A DNA stretch of 22,538 nt, from assembly GCA_015680685.1 (NCBI GenBank), contig MNCI01005962.1, forward strand, positions 1-22,538, read 5' to 3'. This DNA is from Gnetum montanum (Eukaryota > Streptophyta > Gnetopsida > Gnetales > Gnetaceae). Positions 8,881 through 19,568 of the stretch are shown piece by piece. Under the pieces are notes generated by a model. The model saw only the letters and a program-made list of their open reading frames with translations, was not told the DNA's origin and did not search any database. The position numbers and the translations under genes are program-made. Numbering within the stretch: the stretch's first letter is position 1; each line of letters starts with the position of its first letter.

Positions 8881-9099
8881 TATCTCTACAACTCACTAAA
8901 AATTCATCCTTGAGTCAAAAACAAACTGAGATAAAGTTTGTTATAAAATTTGTAGAAGAAACTTAGATTGACTGATTGATTGAGTCTTGCATTACAAAAT
9001 TTATTCAAGTGATAGAAAAAGAATTGATGAGAACCTAAAAAAATATAAAAAATTTACAACATTTTGCAAGCTCTTAAAATTGCCATGGATAGATCTTTA
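8881..9099 (-). other. 3' non-coding end of the older family A copy
   Basis: It corresponds by position to 14917-15079 in the better copy, between the stop of the coiled-coil protein and the LTR. It contains the decayed polypurine region at 8881-8920. No reading frame is present. Confidence 0.5.
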
Positions 9100-11640
9100 A
9101 GTAATTTTTATTAGTGGTGGCTCCACATGCCTCAATGACTTCTATCACTCATCTCTTCAGGTGAAAGTACTTTTGAAGCACCCAAAGATTCTCCTAATTA
9201 GTTTTTGAGTCATTGATTATCCTAGCAACCTTGGCTAGGTTGTCAGTTATCAATATTTTCTATGGACATAATAGATCTACAGATATCTTATGGGCCAAGA
9301 CAAATTAGATGATGAAAGTAACACATTCAATCTCAAACATTCATACTTTCTCCTTAAGCTCATAGTAATTGGTCATTCTCTTTACTAGATTCTTTGCAAT
9401 ATCTCTCTAACACATTCAATCTCAAACATCCATACTTTCTCCTTAAGCTCATAGTAATGTACTTTAAGAACCACCAACTCTGTAGTAATAGTTTGCAACT
9501 TTTTTTTGCTTCATTGTGGAGTTGGTGCTTACATTCATAGAAAAAAAGTATCACGATGACTTATTTCTCTAATTCATTCTTGGTTCCACCTACTATGGGC
9601 ATGGCAAGATTGGCATATTTCAGGTTGGGTAACTCCATATACTGAGTCATGTTCTCAATTTTTAGGTTCTTTATTTTGATTTTTTCTTGGTTCACTACAT
9701 TGATCCTACTAAGGATAGACTTCTAGGATTTCATCAATTTGCTAGAGGGCAACATTTAGCTTGGTCTTAGCCATCTAAATTTCTTTCTCATTAATATCCT
9801 TTTGAAGGCCAACTTGATTTCTAAAATTTTCTTTGAATTCTTCCTACCTCCTTACTTTATTTTTCCAAGCCTTAATATCAACCATGAACCTCTATTATAT
9901 TGCATGAACTTCTTCCATGAAAAGATTCTTATTTTCTCTAGTCAACTTGTTGATATCCAAGTTTACCTTTGCAAATTTCTATCAGAGATGTCTATGTTCA
10001 TTCTTCATGTGTTCATTTTCTTTTTTCACTTGAGAAAATCTTCAGTTTTCTATAGTAAGATTTGGTTTCTTATGACATGACAATGTTCTTTTCTAGTCCA
10101 TGTGACTTTGCATCAATTATCAATGCATCCCAGGTTACTTTTTATTTCTCCAATTTAACTTTCCATTTCTTAGTCTTTAATCAAATGCTTGCATCATCAT
10201 GGAATTAGCTAAGCATCTCATGAATGATGAACTACATAGGATCTTTCAAGTGTGCATGAAGTTAAATAACTTCATTTTGTAGTTTCTAGATTTCTAACCC
10301 AACTTACTGCAACTAGGCTTTAGATAACATCATCTTTTTCTTAGTAGCAATCAAATTAGACTAGATTGTAATGACATCATTAGGGATGCCAAACATATCT
10401 CCAATGGTTTGACCTATTTGCAATAGTGTATCTAATTTATCTTCATAACATTTTGTAGTCATGCTTCATTCTCTTCTAGTTCCTATTCCTATAGACACTT
10501 GAATATCTTTGACACTAGTAAATTCTAGAATAAATATTGTAGAGATTTTGAATGCTTTCCCAACATGGTTGGTAATAATTTTTGTAGTATCTTTTTGACA
10601 TTTTTGAGACGTTTCCACAATAGTTAAGCCATCACTAGATTCCAATGTCCTAAGAAAAGAATATTTATTTGAAAGCTCAAGTCCTAGGTTTGATTTGGTA
10701 GATAATCCCAAGTTATAAAGTTCTATTTAGACTATATATCTTGGGTTGTACCTATATTACAATTATTTCAGGTTTCAACACCCCCCTCCCCTAACATCAT
10801 AAGCAAAGAGGTAGCATTGTTTGATATTTCTAGATATTCCTCTAAAAGTTGATTGGTACATTTCCTACAAGGTTTATTTAGGCTATGGTATTGTCTCTAA
10901 TAGCAGTAAAGAGATTGACAATATTTTTCTACCCCAAACTCATTATCTACAATATCTCCTATAGACGAAAAATCATAGCATGATAAACATTAGACTCATC
11001 CATAGGTTCTTACTTTCTAGGATCTAGTACACTAGTTTGTATTATAGTAACCCTTGCACCTGTGGTTCCTATCATTAGAATGGTGGTCATTCTTATAGAC
11101 TGTGTGGTTGTTGCAGAGGTGTTCATTATTGTAACTTCAGTACTTAGGGGAGTTTTCAATTGATCATTTTACATCAAAATTTCATTAATGTAACCAACAA
11201 TTCCTACTTGCTTACACAATTTTTGAATCAGGTAGAAAATTGATCATGTATTTTTACCTAATTGGTTTTTTTGAAGTCTTTCCTTGATCTCTAGAAAGAT
11301 GAGACGAGCCAAGTTTTCTAGGTACTTTCCACTGAAAATTGCATATTAATGAGTTGCATAAGTTAAAATTCTATTAAGCTGCACAATGGGATAAAAGTAA
11401 TAAGTCCTTATTTTAAAAAAGATATTTTTCTACCAGCATTAGAAACTTATACTCTTTCCTTTGCTTATCATTGATACTTTCTATCTATTATGTACTTGTC
11501 TCTATATCCAAGCGGGTGGGGATTTGAATATTCTTTGTTCTAATGTTGGAAATTTCCAATGAAACAACAATGACAATGACAATGTAAGAGATAGGAATTC
11601 CCATGATATTGGCCATTGAATATGCTTGTTGATTATGACA
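9100..11640 (-). pseudogene. Older copy of family A coding region (coiled-coil protein)
   Basis: This segment aligns in order, at clearly reduced identity, with 15230-17200. Examples are GGCATGGCAAGATTGGCATATTTC against the region near 15553, TTATTTTCTCTAGTC near 9930 against TCAATTTTCTCTAGC near 15880, and the 10380-10450 block against 16325-16420. Bases 11260-11520 match the PF20167-like part at 16780-17010. Too many stops and indels remain for a readable protein. It lies upstream, on the minus strand, of its own polypurine tract and LTR at 8110-8880, so the order protein, PPT, LTR is the same as in the better copy. An 89-bp-spaced direct repeat lies at 9319-9458. Confidence 0.65.
9319..9458. 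repeat. 51-bp direct repeat, 89-bp period
   Basis: Bases 9319-9369 recur at 9408-9458 with about one mismatch (ACACATTCAATCTCAAACA followed by the same downstream bases). It is inside the older family A copy and looks like a recent local duplication. Confidence 0.85.
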
Positions 11641-11654
11641 AAACTAATAGGGTT

Positions 11655-11975
11655 ACTTTAGAAACCATTCTCCATTAGTAGATAATATGGATCATAATAG
11701 AAAAGCATGCAACTTTTAATGAATCTCTTATGCAGTGAACTCTATGACTGATCCAAAGTTAAGTTCAAGTAACATGTTGGACATCACTACCTTATTGTTG
11801 ATTTTCCTAACATGCTCTTTGAAGAACGTTACTTAACTCCCTACTTTAAGAGTTGATGACATTGATTCTTCTCATTGTGTAGCTTGTTGCATTTGTAACA
11901 TTAGCTTATGGATAAATGTAGATTGCATCTTGATGAGTGGCGAGGTACCCCTACACTCAACCATACGAATACGAG
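11655..11975 (-). pseudogene. Family A region X, unit 1
   Basis: The minus-strand frame gives NARIRMVECRGTSPLIKMQS followed by TFIHKLMLQMQQATQ, then a stop and EESMSSTLKVGS. The same peptide appears in unit 2 with Leu instead of Ser in TLPLI. The left end, at 11655, joins the older family A copy. The right end runs into the N gap. Function is not recognised; position suggests the 5' internal, gag-like part of the element. Confidence 0.6.
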
Positions 11976-12597
11976 NNNNNNNNNNNNNNNNNNNNNNNNN
12001 NNNNNNNNNNNNNNNNNNNNNNNNNNNNNNNNNNNNNNNNNNNNNNNNNNNNNNNNNNNNNNNNNNNNNNNNNNNNNNNNNNNNNNNNNNNNNNNNNNNN
12101 NNNNNNNNNNNNNNNNNNNNNNNNNNNNNNNNNNNNNNNNNNNNNNNNNNNNNNNNNNNNNNNNNNNNNNNNNNNNNNNNNNNNNNNNNNNNNNNNNNNN
12201 NNNNNNNNNNNNNNNNNNNNNNNNNNNNNNNNNNNNNNNNNNNNNNNNNNNNNNNNNNNNNNNNNNNNNNNNNNNNNNNNNNNNNNNNNNNNNNNNNNNN
12301 NNNNNNNNNNNNNNNNNNNNNNNNNNNNNNNNNNNNNNNNNNNNNNNNNNNNNNNNNNNNNNNNNNNNNNNNNNNNNNNNNNNNNNNNNNNNNNNNNNNN
12401 NNNNNNNNNNNNNNNNNNNNNNNNNNNNNNNNNNNNNNNNNNNNNNNNNNNNNNNNNNNNNNNNNNNNNNNNNNNNNNNNNNNNNNNNNNNNNNNNNNNN
12501 NNNNNNNNNNNNNNNNNNNNNNNNNNNNNNNNNNNNNNNNNNNNNNNNNNNNNNNNNNNNNNNNNNNNNNNNNNNNNNNNNNNNNNNNNNNNNNNNN
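11976..12597. other. Assembly gap (622 Ns)
   Basis: All bases are N. Open frames crossing it are artefacts. By comparison with unit 2 of the tandem duplication, the gap should hold the counterpart of 14195-15227: the end of X, a complete 641-bp LTR, the polypurine tract and the 3' untranslated part. That is 1033 bases, so the gap size is probably a default or an underestimate. Confidence 0.9.
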
Positions 12598-13876
12598 ATG
12601 TTTGACGGAGTCAGCACTTTCCACGGACAGGGTAGTTGCAAGAACATTTGGTTGGCCTTGACATACCAAGCTACGAACACCTATCATTCCTCCTCATAGG
12701 CTCTGGCTTTGTTCTTGTATTTTTGAAGGTTTGTTAGCTGTTGAGCCAAGTCAGTTGTGACATCCTTCTGTCCCTGGTAGCTATCTTTTATGACCTCAAG
12801 TTTAGAATTTGCAACATCTAGTTTCTGTTTCTCCAACAGCTTCTTGTGTTCTACAAATTCTACTTTGTATTTGATATGGGTGGTTGCTACCTAATGCTCG
12901 AGCTCTGTCCTCGGGCACCCTGCTATTAACATGGCAAGGTTGGGATATTTGAGATTCTCCAACTCCATGTACTCTATTACATCTTGAATCTGAAGGTCCC
13001 GGTTCTTAACTTCCGCTTGGTGGGTGAAGGCATATGTGTCCAATATGGCCCACCAATTAGTGTGTTGAGCACTGATAGTGTTGATTTGGGCCTTGGCCAT
13101 ATGGATCTCCTTTTCAAGGATCTGTTTATACATCCCCACCTAGTCGCAAAGGTGCTCCTTCAGCCTTTCATGTAGTTTAGCCTTATTTTTCCATGCGTTT
13201 ATCTCAATCTCCGACTTTTGATGAATGGTGCATACCTCCTCCATCAAGAGGATTCAATTTTCTCTGGCTAAATGGCTTATGTCCCAGTTGACTTGGATGA
13301 ATTGTTCTTGTAGTTGATGAAAGTGTTCATCAAGAACGTTCTTTTTCTTTTCTATAGTGATCAACTAAATATTTTCAGCCATAAACTTTTTATTTTCTTC
13401 CACCACATGAGTGCCTTAAGTGCCTTAAGATGCACATGAGTTTGCACATGTGCTGCGGAGGCATCCCAAATAGCCTTCTCCTTTTCATCCACCACATTCT
13501 TATTCTCTATGATTAATTTTCTTAGCTGCTCAGTTCTAAGGTTTTCTAGCTAGTTTGTGGGAACAAATTACAAAGGGTCCTACTATGTTGCTTGTAAGGG
13601 CATGAGCTACTCTTGGAGTTTTTGCACTTCAGCTTCAGCATGCTCTACCCTTACTTCTCTTAAGACCAGCTTCCCTTTCATAGAAATGAGGTCTGATTGA
13701 ATTGCTATTACATCCTAAGGGATGTCAAATAGGAATATCATTACTTGCCCTATTTGAAGCAATCTATCAAGCACATCCTCATGTTCTGTAGGAGTCATTA
13801 AGGTTCTGGCCAAAGTTTGACCATCTCATGCTCTTGAGAGATCTCTAGTGGCATAACAAGTATGTTGAAGGATTAT
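12598..13876 (-). pseudogene. Family A coiled-coil protein, C-terminal half, unit 1
   Basis: This is the unit 1 copy of the coiled-coil part of the protein at 15080-17579. The best open piece, 13139-12891, includes YKQILEKEIHMAKAQINTIS and EYMELENLKYPNLAML; it continues after a stop with YKVEFVEHKKLLEKQKLDVA. The heptad-like pattern, rich in Lys, Glu, Gln and Leu, suggests a long coiled coil. Unit 1 keeps CAA and CAG codons at about 13290-13330 (QLQEQFIQVNWD) where unit 2 has stops. It is cut at 13876 by the duplication junction, so it lacks its N-terminus. Confidence 0.65.
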
Positions 13877-14275
13877 TTAGAAACCATTCTCCATTAGTAG
13901 ATAATATGGATCATAATAGAAAAACATGAAACTTTTAATGGATCTCCTATGCAGTGAACTCTATGAATGATCCAAAGTTAAGTTCAAGTAACATGTTGGC
14001 CATCACTACCTTATTGTTGATTTTCCTAACATGCTCTTTGAAGAACATTACTTAACCCCCTACATTAAGAGTTGATGACATTGATTCTTCTCATTGTGTA
14101 GCTTGTTGCATTTGTAACATTAGCTTATGGATAAATGTAGATTGCATCTTGATGAGTGGTAAGGTACCCCTACACTCAACCATACGAATACGAGCATTCT
14201 CACGCGTGATCTGGTCAAACTCTGTAGACGAACTAGTTGTGGCACCTAGACAGTTAGCCTTAGGTTGTAGTTTTC
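13877..14275 (-). pseudogene. Family A region X, unit 2, adjoining the LTR
   Basis: Directly after the LTR end at 14276 (minus strand), a frame reads CLGATTSSSTEFDQITREN, then ARIRMVECRGTLPLIKMQS, reaching a stop at about 14096, then EESMSSTLKVGS. A related piece lies after the plus-strand LTR at 2298-2409. No tRNA primer-binding site is evident between LTR and X. I do not recognise the domain; it may be the N-terminal part of a gag-like protein. Confidence 0.6.
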
Positions 14276-14916
14276 TGTCTTCCCACCTGGACTAGTATTA
14301 TATTTTTCATGTATGGTTTAGTTTAGAGTGAGGTGTATGTTGTATTCCTAATATAATGTTACTCCTAAGGGCAATGGAAAGTAATATTATCTAAGTGAAG
14401 CTAGGAGAGAAAGGGTAAGAGAATCTAATCTAGCCTAAGTGTGATGAGCATCCACTCCTTGATTATCCGTACACATCTTGAACTTCATGCATGACTACCA
14501 CTAGGATTACCAAGCATAGATCCTAGGTACACCACTGGGTTACCAAGTAGTCACACTTAAATGCTCATAATCAAGTCATACTCATTCCACGTTGCTAGGA
14601 GATAAGGGTGAGAGAGACTAATTAGGAAAGCACTAAATAACAATTAAATAAATAAATAAACAAAGTGAATGTTGCAATGATGAAGTAATCTCAATCTTTA
14701 TTTTCGGTCATGTGCATGTCCAAGTACATCACACTCAAATAAAGGATGTCATACAATTACATTCACCACACTGCAGGCAGACACTGGAAAATATTCTAAC
14801 TCTGGTGGGACAAAACTGCCAGAGTCTAGCTACAATCTAACCTATGTATATGAAACAAGGGATAGCCGCCTCTTATTTTTAGACATGGCAATGGACTATG
14901 ATATCGTGTCCCATCA
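14276..14916 (-). mobile_element. Family A LTR, 641 bp, with PPT on its upstream side
   Basis: On the minus strand it starts TGATGGGACAC and ends GGGAAGACA (TG...CA). It has the same length as 21432-22072 and matches it end to end, with roughly one difference in twelve bases. GATATC is at 14900-14905. The TATA box of the sister LTR is mutated here (CTAAAAATA near 14875). The sister AATAAA has its counterpart at about 14695-14702. The polypurine tract at 14917-14928 identifies it as a 3' LTR for the minus-strand coding region to its right. Confidence 0.85.
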
Positions 14917-14950
14917 TACCCCCACGACTGAATAAAAACTTGTCCTCAAG
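14917..14950 (-). other. Polypurine tract region
   Basis: The minus strand reads CTTGAGGACAAG, a T-run, TTCAGTCGTGGGGGTA, then the LTR start TGATGGG. Plant Ty3/gypsy elements prime second-strand synthesis at such a G-rich tract right before the 3' LTR. Related sequence stands before the LTRs at 1669 and 8880. Confidence 0.75.
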
Positions 14951-15079
14951 TTACAGTGATTACATAGTGGATAGGTATGGGATTATTAACTAGAAAAATT
15001 GAATGATGTTGTAGTGTGGGAAGAAAAAAAAATAAAGACACAACACATAGAATATGCTACAACTACAAAAATTTGGAAC

Positions 15080-17579
15080 TCATGTAGTTCCAAGAGGCGG
15101 TGGCTCCTCCATTGGTGCCTTCCCTTTATCATGTGCTTCAGGATTTGAGGCTTGATGACACTGAATTATGGCCTGTAGCTTCTCCTATTTAGTTCAAGGA
15201 TCTTGTATCATCCATGTTAATGTTCCAATGTTTGACGGAGTCGACACTTCCCACGGACAGGGTAGTTGCGAGAACATTTGGTTGGCCTTGACATACCAAG
15301 CTACCAACACCCATCATTCCTCCTCATAGGCTTTGGCTTTGTTCTTGTATTTGTAAAGGTCCATTAGCCATCGAGCCAAGTTAGTTGTGACATCATTCTA
15401 TCCTTGGTAGCTAGCTTTTACAACCTCAAGTTTAGAATTTGCAACATCCAATTTCTACAATAGCTTCTTGCGTTCTGCAAATTCTACTTTGTATTTAATG
15501 TGGGTGGTTGCTACCTTCTACTTGAGCTCTGACCTCAGGTGCCCTGCTGTTAACATGGTAAGGTTGGCATATTTAAGATTTTCCAACTCCATGTACTCTG
15601 TTACATCCTGAATTTGCAGGTCCCAGTTCTTAACTTTCGCTTGGTGGGTGAAGGAATATGTGTCCAATATGGCCCGCCAATCAGTGTGTTGAGCACTGAT
15701 AGTGTTGATTTCAACCTTGGCCATATGGATCTCCTTTTCAAGGATCTGTTTATACATCCCCACTTGGTTGCAGAAGTGCTCCTTCAGCTTTTCATGTCGT
15801 TTAGCCTTATTTTTCCACACACTTATCTCAATCACCAACTTTTGACGAATGGTGCATACCTCCTCCATTGAGAGGGTTCAATTTTCTCTAGCTAAACAGC
15901 TTACGTCCCAGTTAACCTAGATGAATTATTCTCATAGTTGATGAAAGTGTTTATCGAGAACATTCTTTTGCTTTTCTACAATGGTCAACTAAATATTGTC
16001 AGTCACAAACTATTTATTTTCTTTTTGTAAGGCCTTGAGTTCCTTAAGATGTGCATGAGTTTGTGCCTGTGCTGCGGAGGCATCCCAAATAGCCTTCTCC
16101 TTTTCATCCACCACCTTCTTATTCTCTATGATTAATTTTGTTATTTGCTTAGTTCTAAATTTTTCTAGCTGGTCTATGGGAAAAAATTGCAAAGGGTCCT
16201 GCTATGTTGCTTGGAAGGCCACGAGCTACTCTTGGAGTTTTTGCACTTCAGCTTTAGCATGCTCTGCCCTTACTTCTGTTAAGAACAGCTTCCACTTTGT
16301 GGAAATGAGGTCTGATTGAATTGCTATTACATCCTAAGGGATGTCAAATACAGACATCATTACTTTCCCTATTTGAAGCAATCTATCAAGCACATCATCA
16401 TGTTCTGTAGGAGTCATTGAGGTTCCAGCCAAAGTTTGAGCATCTCATACTCTTGAGAGATTTGTCGGTGGCACAACAGGTACATTGAAGGATTCTTTGA
16501 TGTGGTCTGCGACCACTTCTACAGTTCCCACAACATTCTGGTGTTGCATGACCACCACGGTGGCCCCTTCACTAGTCTCTAACTGCACTTGGAAAGATGT
16601 CACGTTTCCTGAGATTTGTTATGACAATTTACTTTCTCCTCCTCCTGTGTGAATGGATACTTCCCCTCTTGTGCGATCCAATGAAATAGTCTATTTCAGC
16701 ATATGAAGTAGTCTAATATTTTCAAAGGACATCATTGGTGTATCCCCAAATACCAGCACATTGGCAAAGTTTTTTGATAAGATAGGGGAAAGGTAGTGCC
16801 ATCTTATCTATCTTTCGTTCTTTGAACTACCTCAAGATCTCCATTAAATATAGATGGGATAGGTTAGCATTAACCTTTCCCATCAACATTGCACGTCCTC
16901 TAGTCACATACGTGGATATTCTTTTCAAGCCTTTTGTGGGGAAGAGGTGATATATTCCGATTTTGAAGTAAACCCTCTCTTCCATTGTCAATTCACCAAA
17001 TGCTTTCTCTCTACCATAAGCCTTCTCCAACCAATCCTTTCGCACATCAGGGTCTGAACAGGTAGATAATCGAGCAACCTGGGGCCCTGTATTCGAAAGG
17101 TTTAATACTTCTAAAATGGCTTGCGTAGAGAAGTCAACTATCACACCACAAATATTCATAGTGGTGCCTTGCTTCCTATTGTGCAAAAATTAGTACATTT
17201 ATCTTAGGTACTAGGCACCACTTTCAGAGAGGGTAGGCCATAATGGGGATCCTTTGAGGTGATCCCTAATGGCCTCAAGAGCAAACTCTTTTTAATGATT
17301 CAAAAATCAACTCCACAATCACCGCAGTGAATGTGGACTTCTCATGGATAGCCTAAACACAATCTTGGGGCAACGGGAGTTGTTATCCCGGTTCAGGTGC
17401 TACAGCAGCTCCTCCTTCTGCCTACCTAGACCATCTGGTAGGAGGTTTTTCTTGATGAATGTTGAATGATTGCTCCTCCTGTTCTACATGTTGTCCGATA
17501 GGTCTTTATCTTACACCTCTCCAAGCTCGTTTGCTTCCACCTTGTCTACGACCTTCTTGTTGTCACATTTCGGGGCCAT
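15080..17579 (-). pseudogene. Family A protein: PF20167-like N-terminal region plus long coiled coil
   Basis: The start is the ATG at 17579-17577 (MAPKCDNKKVVDK). At 17186-16827 lies a segment with ICGVIVDFSTQAILEVLNL, then RVYFKIGIYHLFPT and TYVTRGRAMLMGKVNANLSH. This is the pattern of the putative plant transposon protein domain (VRGVxVDFS, then a P-T-x and R-A-x-L block). From about 16480 to 15080 one frame runs through some 460 codons with many stops. It includes FPIDQLEKFRTKQITKLI, VVDEKEKAIWDASAAQAQ, YKQILEKEIHMAKVEINTIS and, near the end, HDKGKAPMEEPPPLGTT before TGA at 15082-15080. The Lys/Glu/Gln-rich part looks like coiled coil. The gene sits between promoter-like sequence at 18050 and the polypurine tract at 14917, the right place for an element-encoded protein. 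The function of such proteins is unknown to me. Domain name rests on recalled pattern only. Confidence 0.65.
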
Positions 17580-18049
17580 CTTCAATCACATGGGCCAAGC
17601 ATTAGTTAGGTTGTTTTTGAAGTTAATTTATACCTTACTGCTTGCCTTAATTAATGATTTTATGTTATCACATGTGAAAGTGTTCGAAATTTTGTAATAA
17701 TGAGTCCTGTGACTTAGGTGGTTTCCATTTTAGTATCTTGGTATACCTAAGGGTTAAATGACTTTTAGGCACAATTATTCTAAGTGTTAGAGTTAATTAC
17801 CCTAAATGATGTCCTTTGGGAAATGAAAAATTTTAAAAAAGTTAAGCACTTTTCGGCAAGTGTCTCTCCCCCACGACTAAACTGAACACTCCAAGTTCAA
17901 GCAGGTTCAAATAGAATTAAAATCGGAGTACCAGCGAGCGAGATACAGTGAGAAAAGCAAGGGTCACTCAATTGCAAGTTGCAGAGAAAAATTTCAAAAA
18001 CTCCCCCCATGTGAATGAAAAAATGATGCTAAGTGTTGCAAAGGCGTGA
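17580..18049 (-). other. Leader between promoter-like region and family A protein start
   Basis: Non-coding on the minus strand, 5' of the ATG at 17579. At 17866-17900 it contains CTTGAACTTGGAG, then TTTAGTCGTGGGGGAGAG, strongly like the family polypurine region. This may be the relic of another element end joined here, or a leader sequence related to it. The plus-strand frame at 17470-17697 is a shadow. Confidence 0.45.
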
Positions 18050-18170
18050 CCTATTTATAGATGGTGGGGACGCGATATCGCATACGATACATCATGTACG
18101 TGATATCGTGTATGATACATCACGTATGTGATATCATGTGGGACATGATATCATGTTCGCGATATCTCAT
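18050..18170 (-). promoter_or_regulatory. TATA box with array of five GATATC palindromes
   Basis: The minus strand reads CTATAAATAGG at 18060-18050. Upstream, GATATC occurs at 18074, 18102, 18130, 18147 and 18161. The first three are spaced exactly 28 bp apart, and flanks extend the palindromes (GCGATATCGC; CATGATATCATG). The sequence from GATATC to TATA resembles that in the LTR at 21432-22072 (GATATC, CGCGTCCC-type flank, TATA about 20 bp on). It probably is the U3 end of a related LTR, or an internal promoter of the family A protein. Binding factors are unknown. Confidence 0.55.
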
Positions 18171-19568
18171 CCCTAGTGATGTGAGGCACAACAAAAAGAC
18201 CGAATTTTGAAGAGATTTTCTTGAAATTAACATTGGAAATTGAGGACATTAGCTGTTATCAAAGGATCTAGGGCAATTGCATTAAGTCTAGAGGCATAAT
18301 TAATGATGATGATGTGAATTTGACCAATAAAACCTTGGATGGTAAGAAAAAGGGTATGTAATGGTACATTGGAACATTAAAATTCAGAGAGATAATAGTA
18401 GAGAAAGAAAATCATTTAAAAATTATGATGAGTGTAAGAAGTGGTGTGTGTGAGGGATGTCATAAGTGAGAATTACAAAAGATTACACCAGTGGGTCCTC
18501 CCCAAAGTAGGTTCTAACCTATAATTCCCTTGTGTAACCACAATTAAAGTGTCCGTGGGCACTAGAAGGGTTAAATGTAATCTACACTAACTCCACAAAC
18601 ACACACATGTAAATATCACCGGAATGAGATGAAAATTCTATGCTACATGGGACACAAGCTACAATTGCATGAATAGTGAGATGAGATGAACTATAGAAAG
18701 GGATCGTAGAGATTGGGACATGAGGTACCTGATGCAGGGCATAGTGAATCCTACATGTAAAGCATGATTAATGTGTCATTAACCCATCGTTCCAAGATCA
18801 GGACCAAGTCCATTCCTCTAATCAGTAACATCACATTGTTTCATCTCATGATGAGCAACTATGAGAGTACCATAACAACAAGGTGTACGATCACTTGGTG
18901 TTTTAGGTAAGGGAGGAGTGATTTTTGTTTTATTTTTTGGCACTTTGTTTTTCTTCTTCTTTTCTATTTATCTTCTTTTTTTTTGAATACTGAATCTAGA
19001 GAAATTTCCAACCTTCAGGCATGGATTCATGTCTTTCCAGTGGGACCCCCTAGAACAACGTTTGATTTTTGAGTGTCCTTTTGATTACTCTTACTTCCAT
19101 TTTTCATTAGATCTACAAGGATCTTAGTACAACCACGTTGCATGATAATTCCCATAGAGGTCACCAAAGGGAATCCACAAATCCCCTTGACATCACACCC
19201 TAATCATTTCCTCTTGGTCTATCCTTCTTCATTCTGGGTACAATGAACACAAAATTAATTTTAAGTTTTAAGATTAGCAAGGATATCACTGTACTTGTGA
19301 ACAGAACCTTTTATTTGTAGAGTGGATTAGTGGGTACAATGGATTCACTGTTCCAAATAATTGATCACTCATGACTTAATAACATAGAACACACCTCAAC
19401 CAATGATCCACATGAGTGTTGTATTCATAGATGAGATTACTTACAAAAACATAAAAAGACAAAAAGACAAAAGGATAAAAAGATAAAACAAGAAATTGAA
19501 AAATGAAAAACTAGAAAACAAAAATTGAAAAATTAAAGAAAATAAAAAATATTTATTAATCCTACTTG
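18171..19568. other. Non-coding stretch with pyrimidine and A-rich tracts
   Basis: No gene is recognised. A pyrimidine-rich tract lies at about 18920-18985 and an A-rich, G-containing tract at about 19445-19560 on the plus strand. In the minus direction this follows the gag stop and precedes the promoter-like array, so it occupies the place where pol would be expected in an autonomous element. No protease, reverse transcriptase or integrase motif is visible to me. Confidence 0.5.

Larger units (their letters stand above)
11655..16497. repeat. Tandem segmental duplication of about 2.6 kb
   Basis: Unit 1 (about 11657-13876) and unit 2 (about 13877-16497) contain the same parts in the same order: X, LTR, coiled-coil region. 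Bases 11661-11975 match 13880-14194 (offset 2219) and 12598-13875 match 15228-16496 (offset about 2630, drifting by small indels). Copies differ at about 5 per 100 positions in the stretches I compared. The join lies at about 13872-13880, where coiled-coil sequence switches to X. The two offsets differ by 411 because the N gap is shorter than the sequence it replaces. Confidence 0.85.

Noticed and set aside
10775-10800. C-rich run, polypurine on the minus strand (GGGGAGGGGGG then TGTTGAAACC), as a copia-type 3' LTR start
   Set aside because: Attractive by shape, but the flanks on both sides align with the older family A copy and no partner LTR was found.
11872-12699. Five long open frames on both strands at 11872-12699
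   Set aside because: They exist only because the 622 Ns are translated as X. The readable ends belong to family A region X and to the coiled-coil gene.
15614-15871. Plus-strand frames opposite the coiled-coil gene (also 12984-13175, 16128-16319, 17470-17697)
   Set aside because: Shadows of the minus-strand family A protein, which is supported by similarity between copies in that frame.
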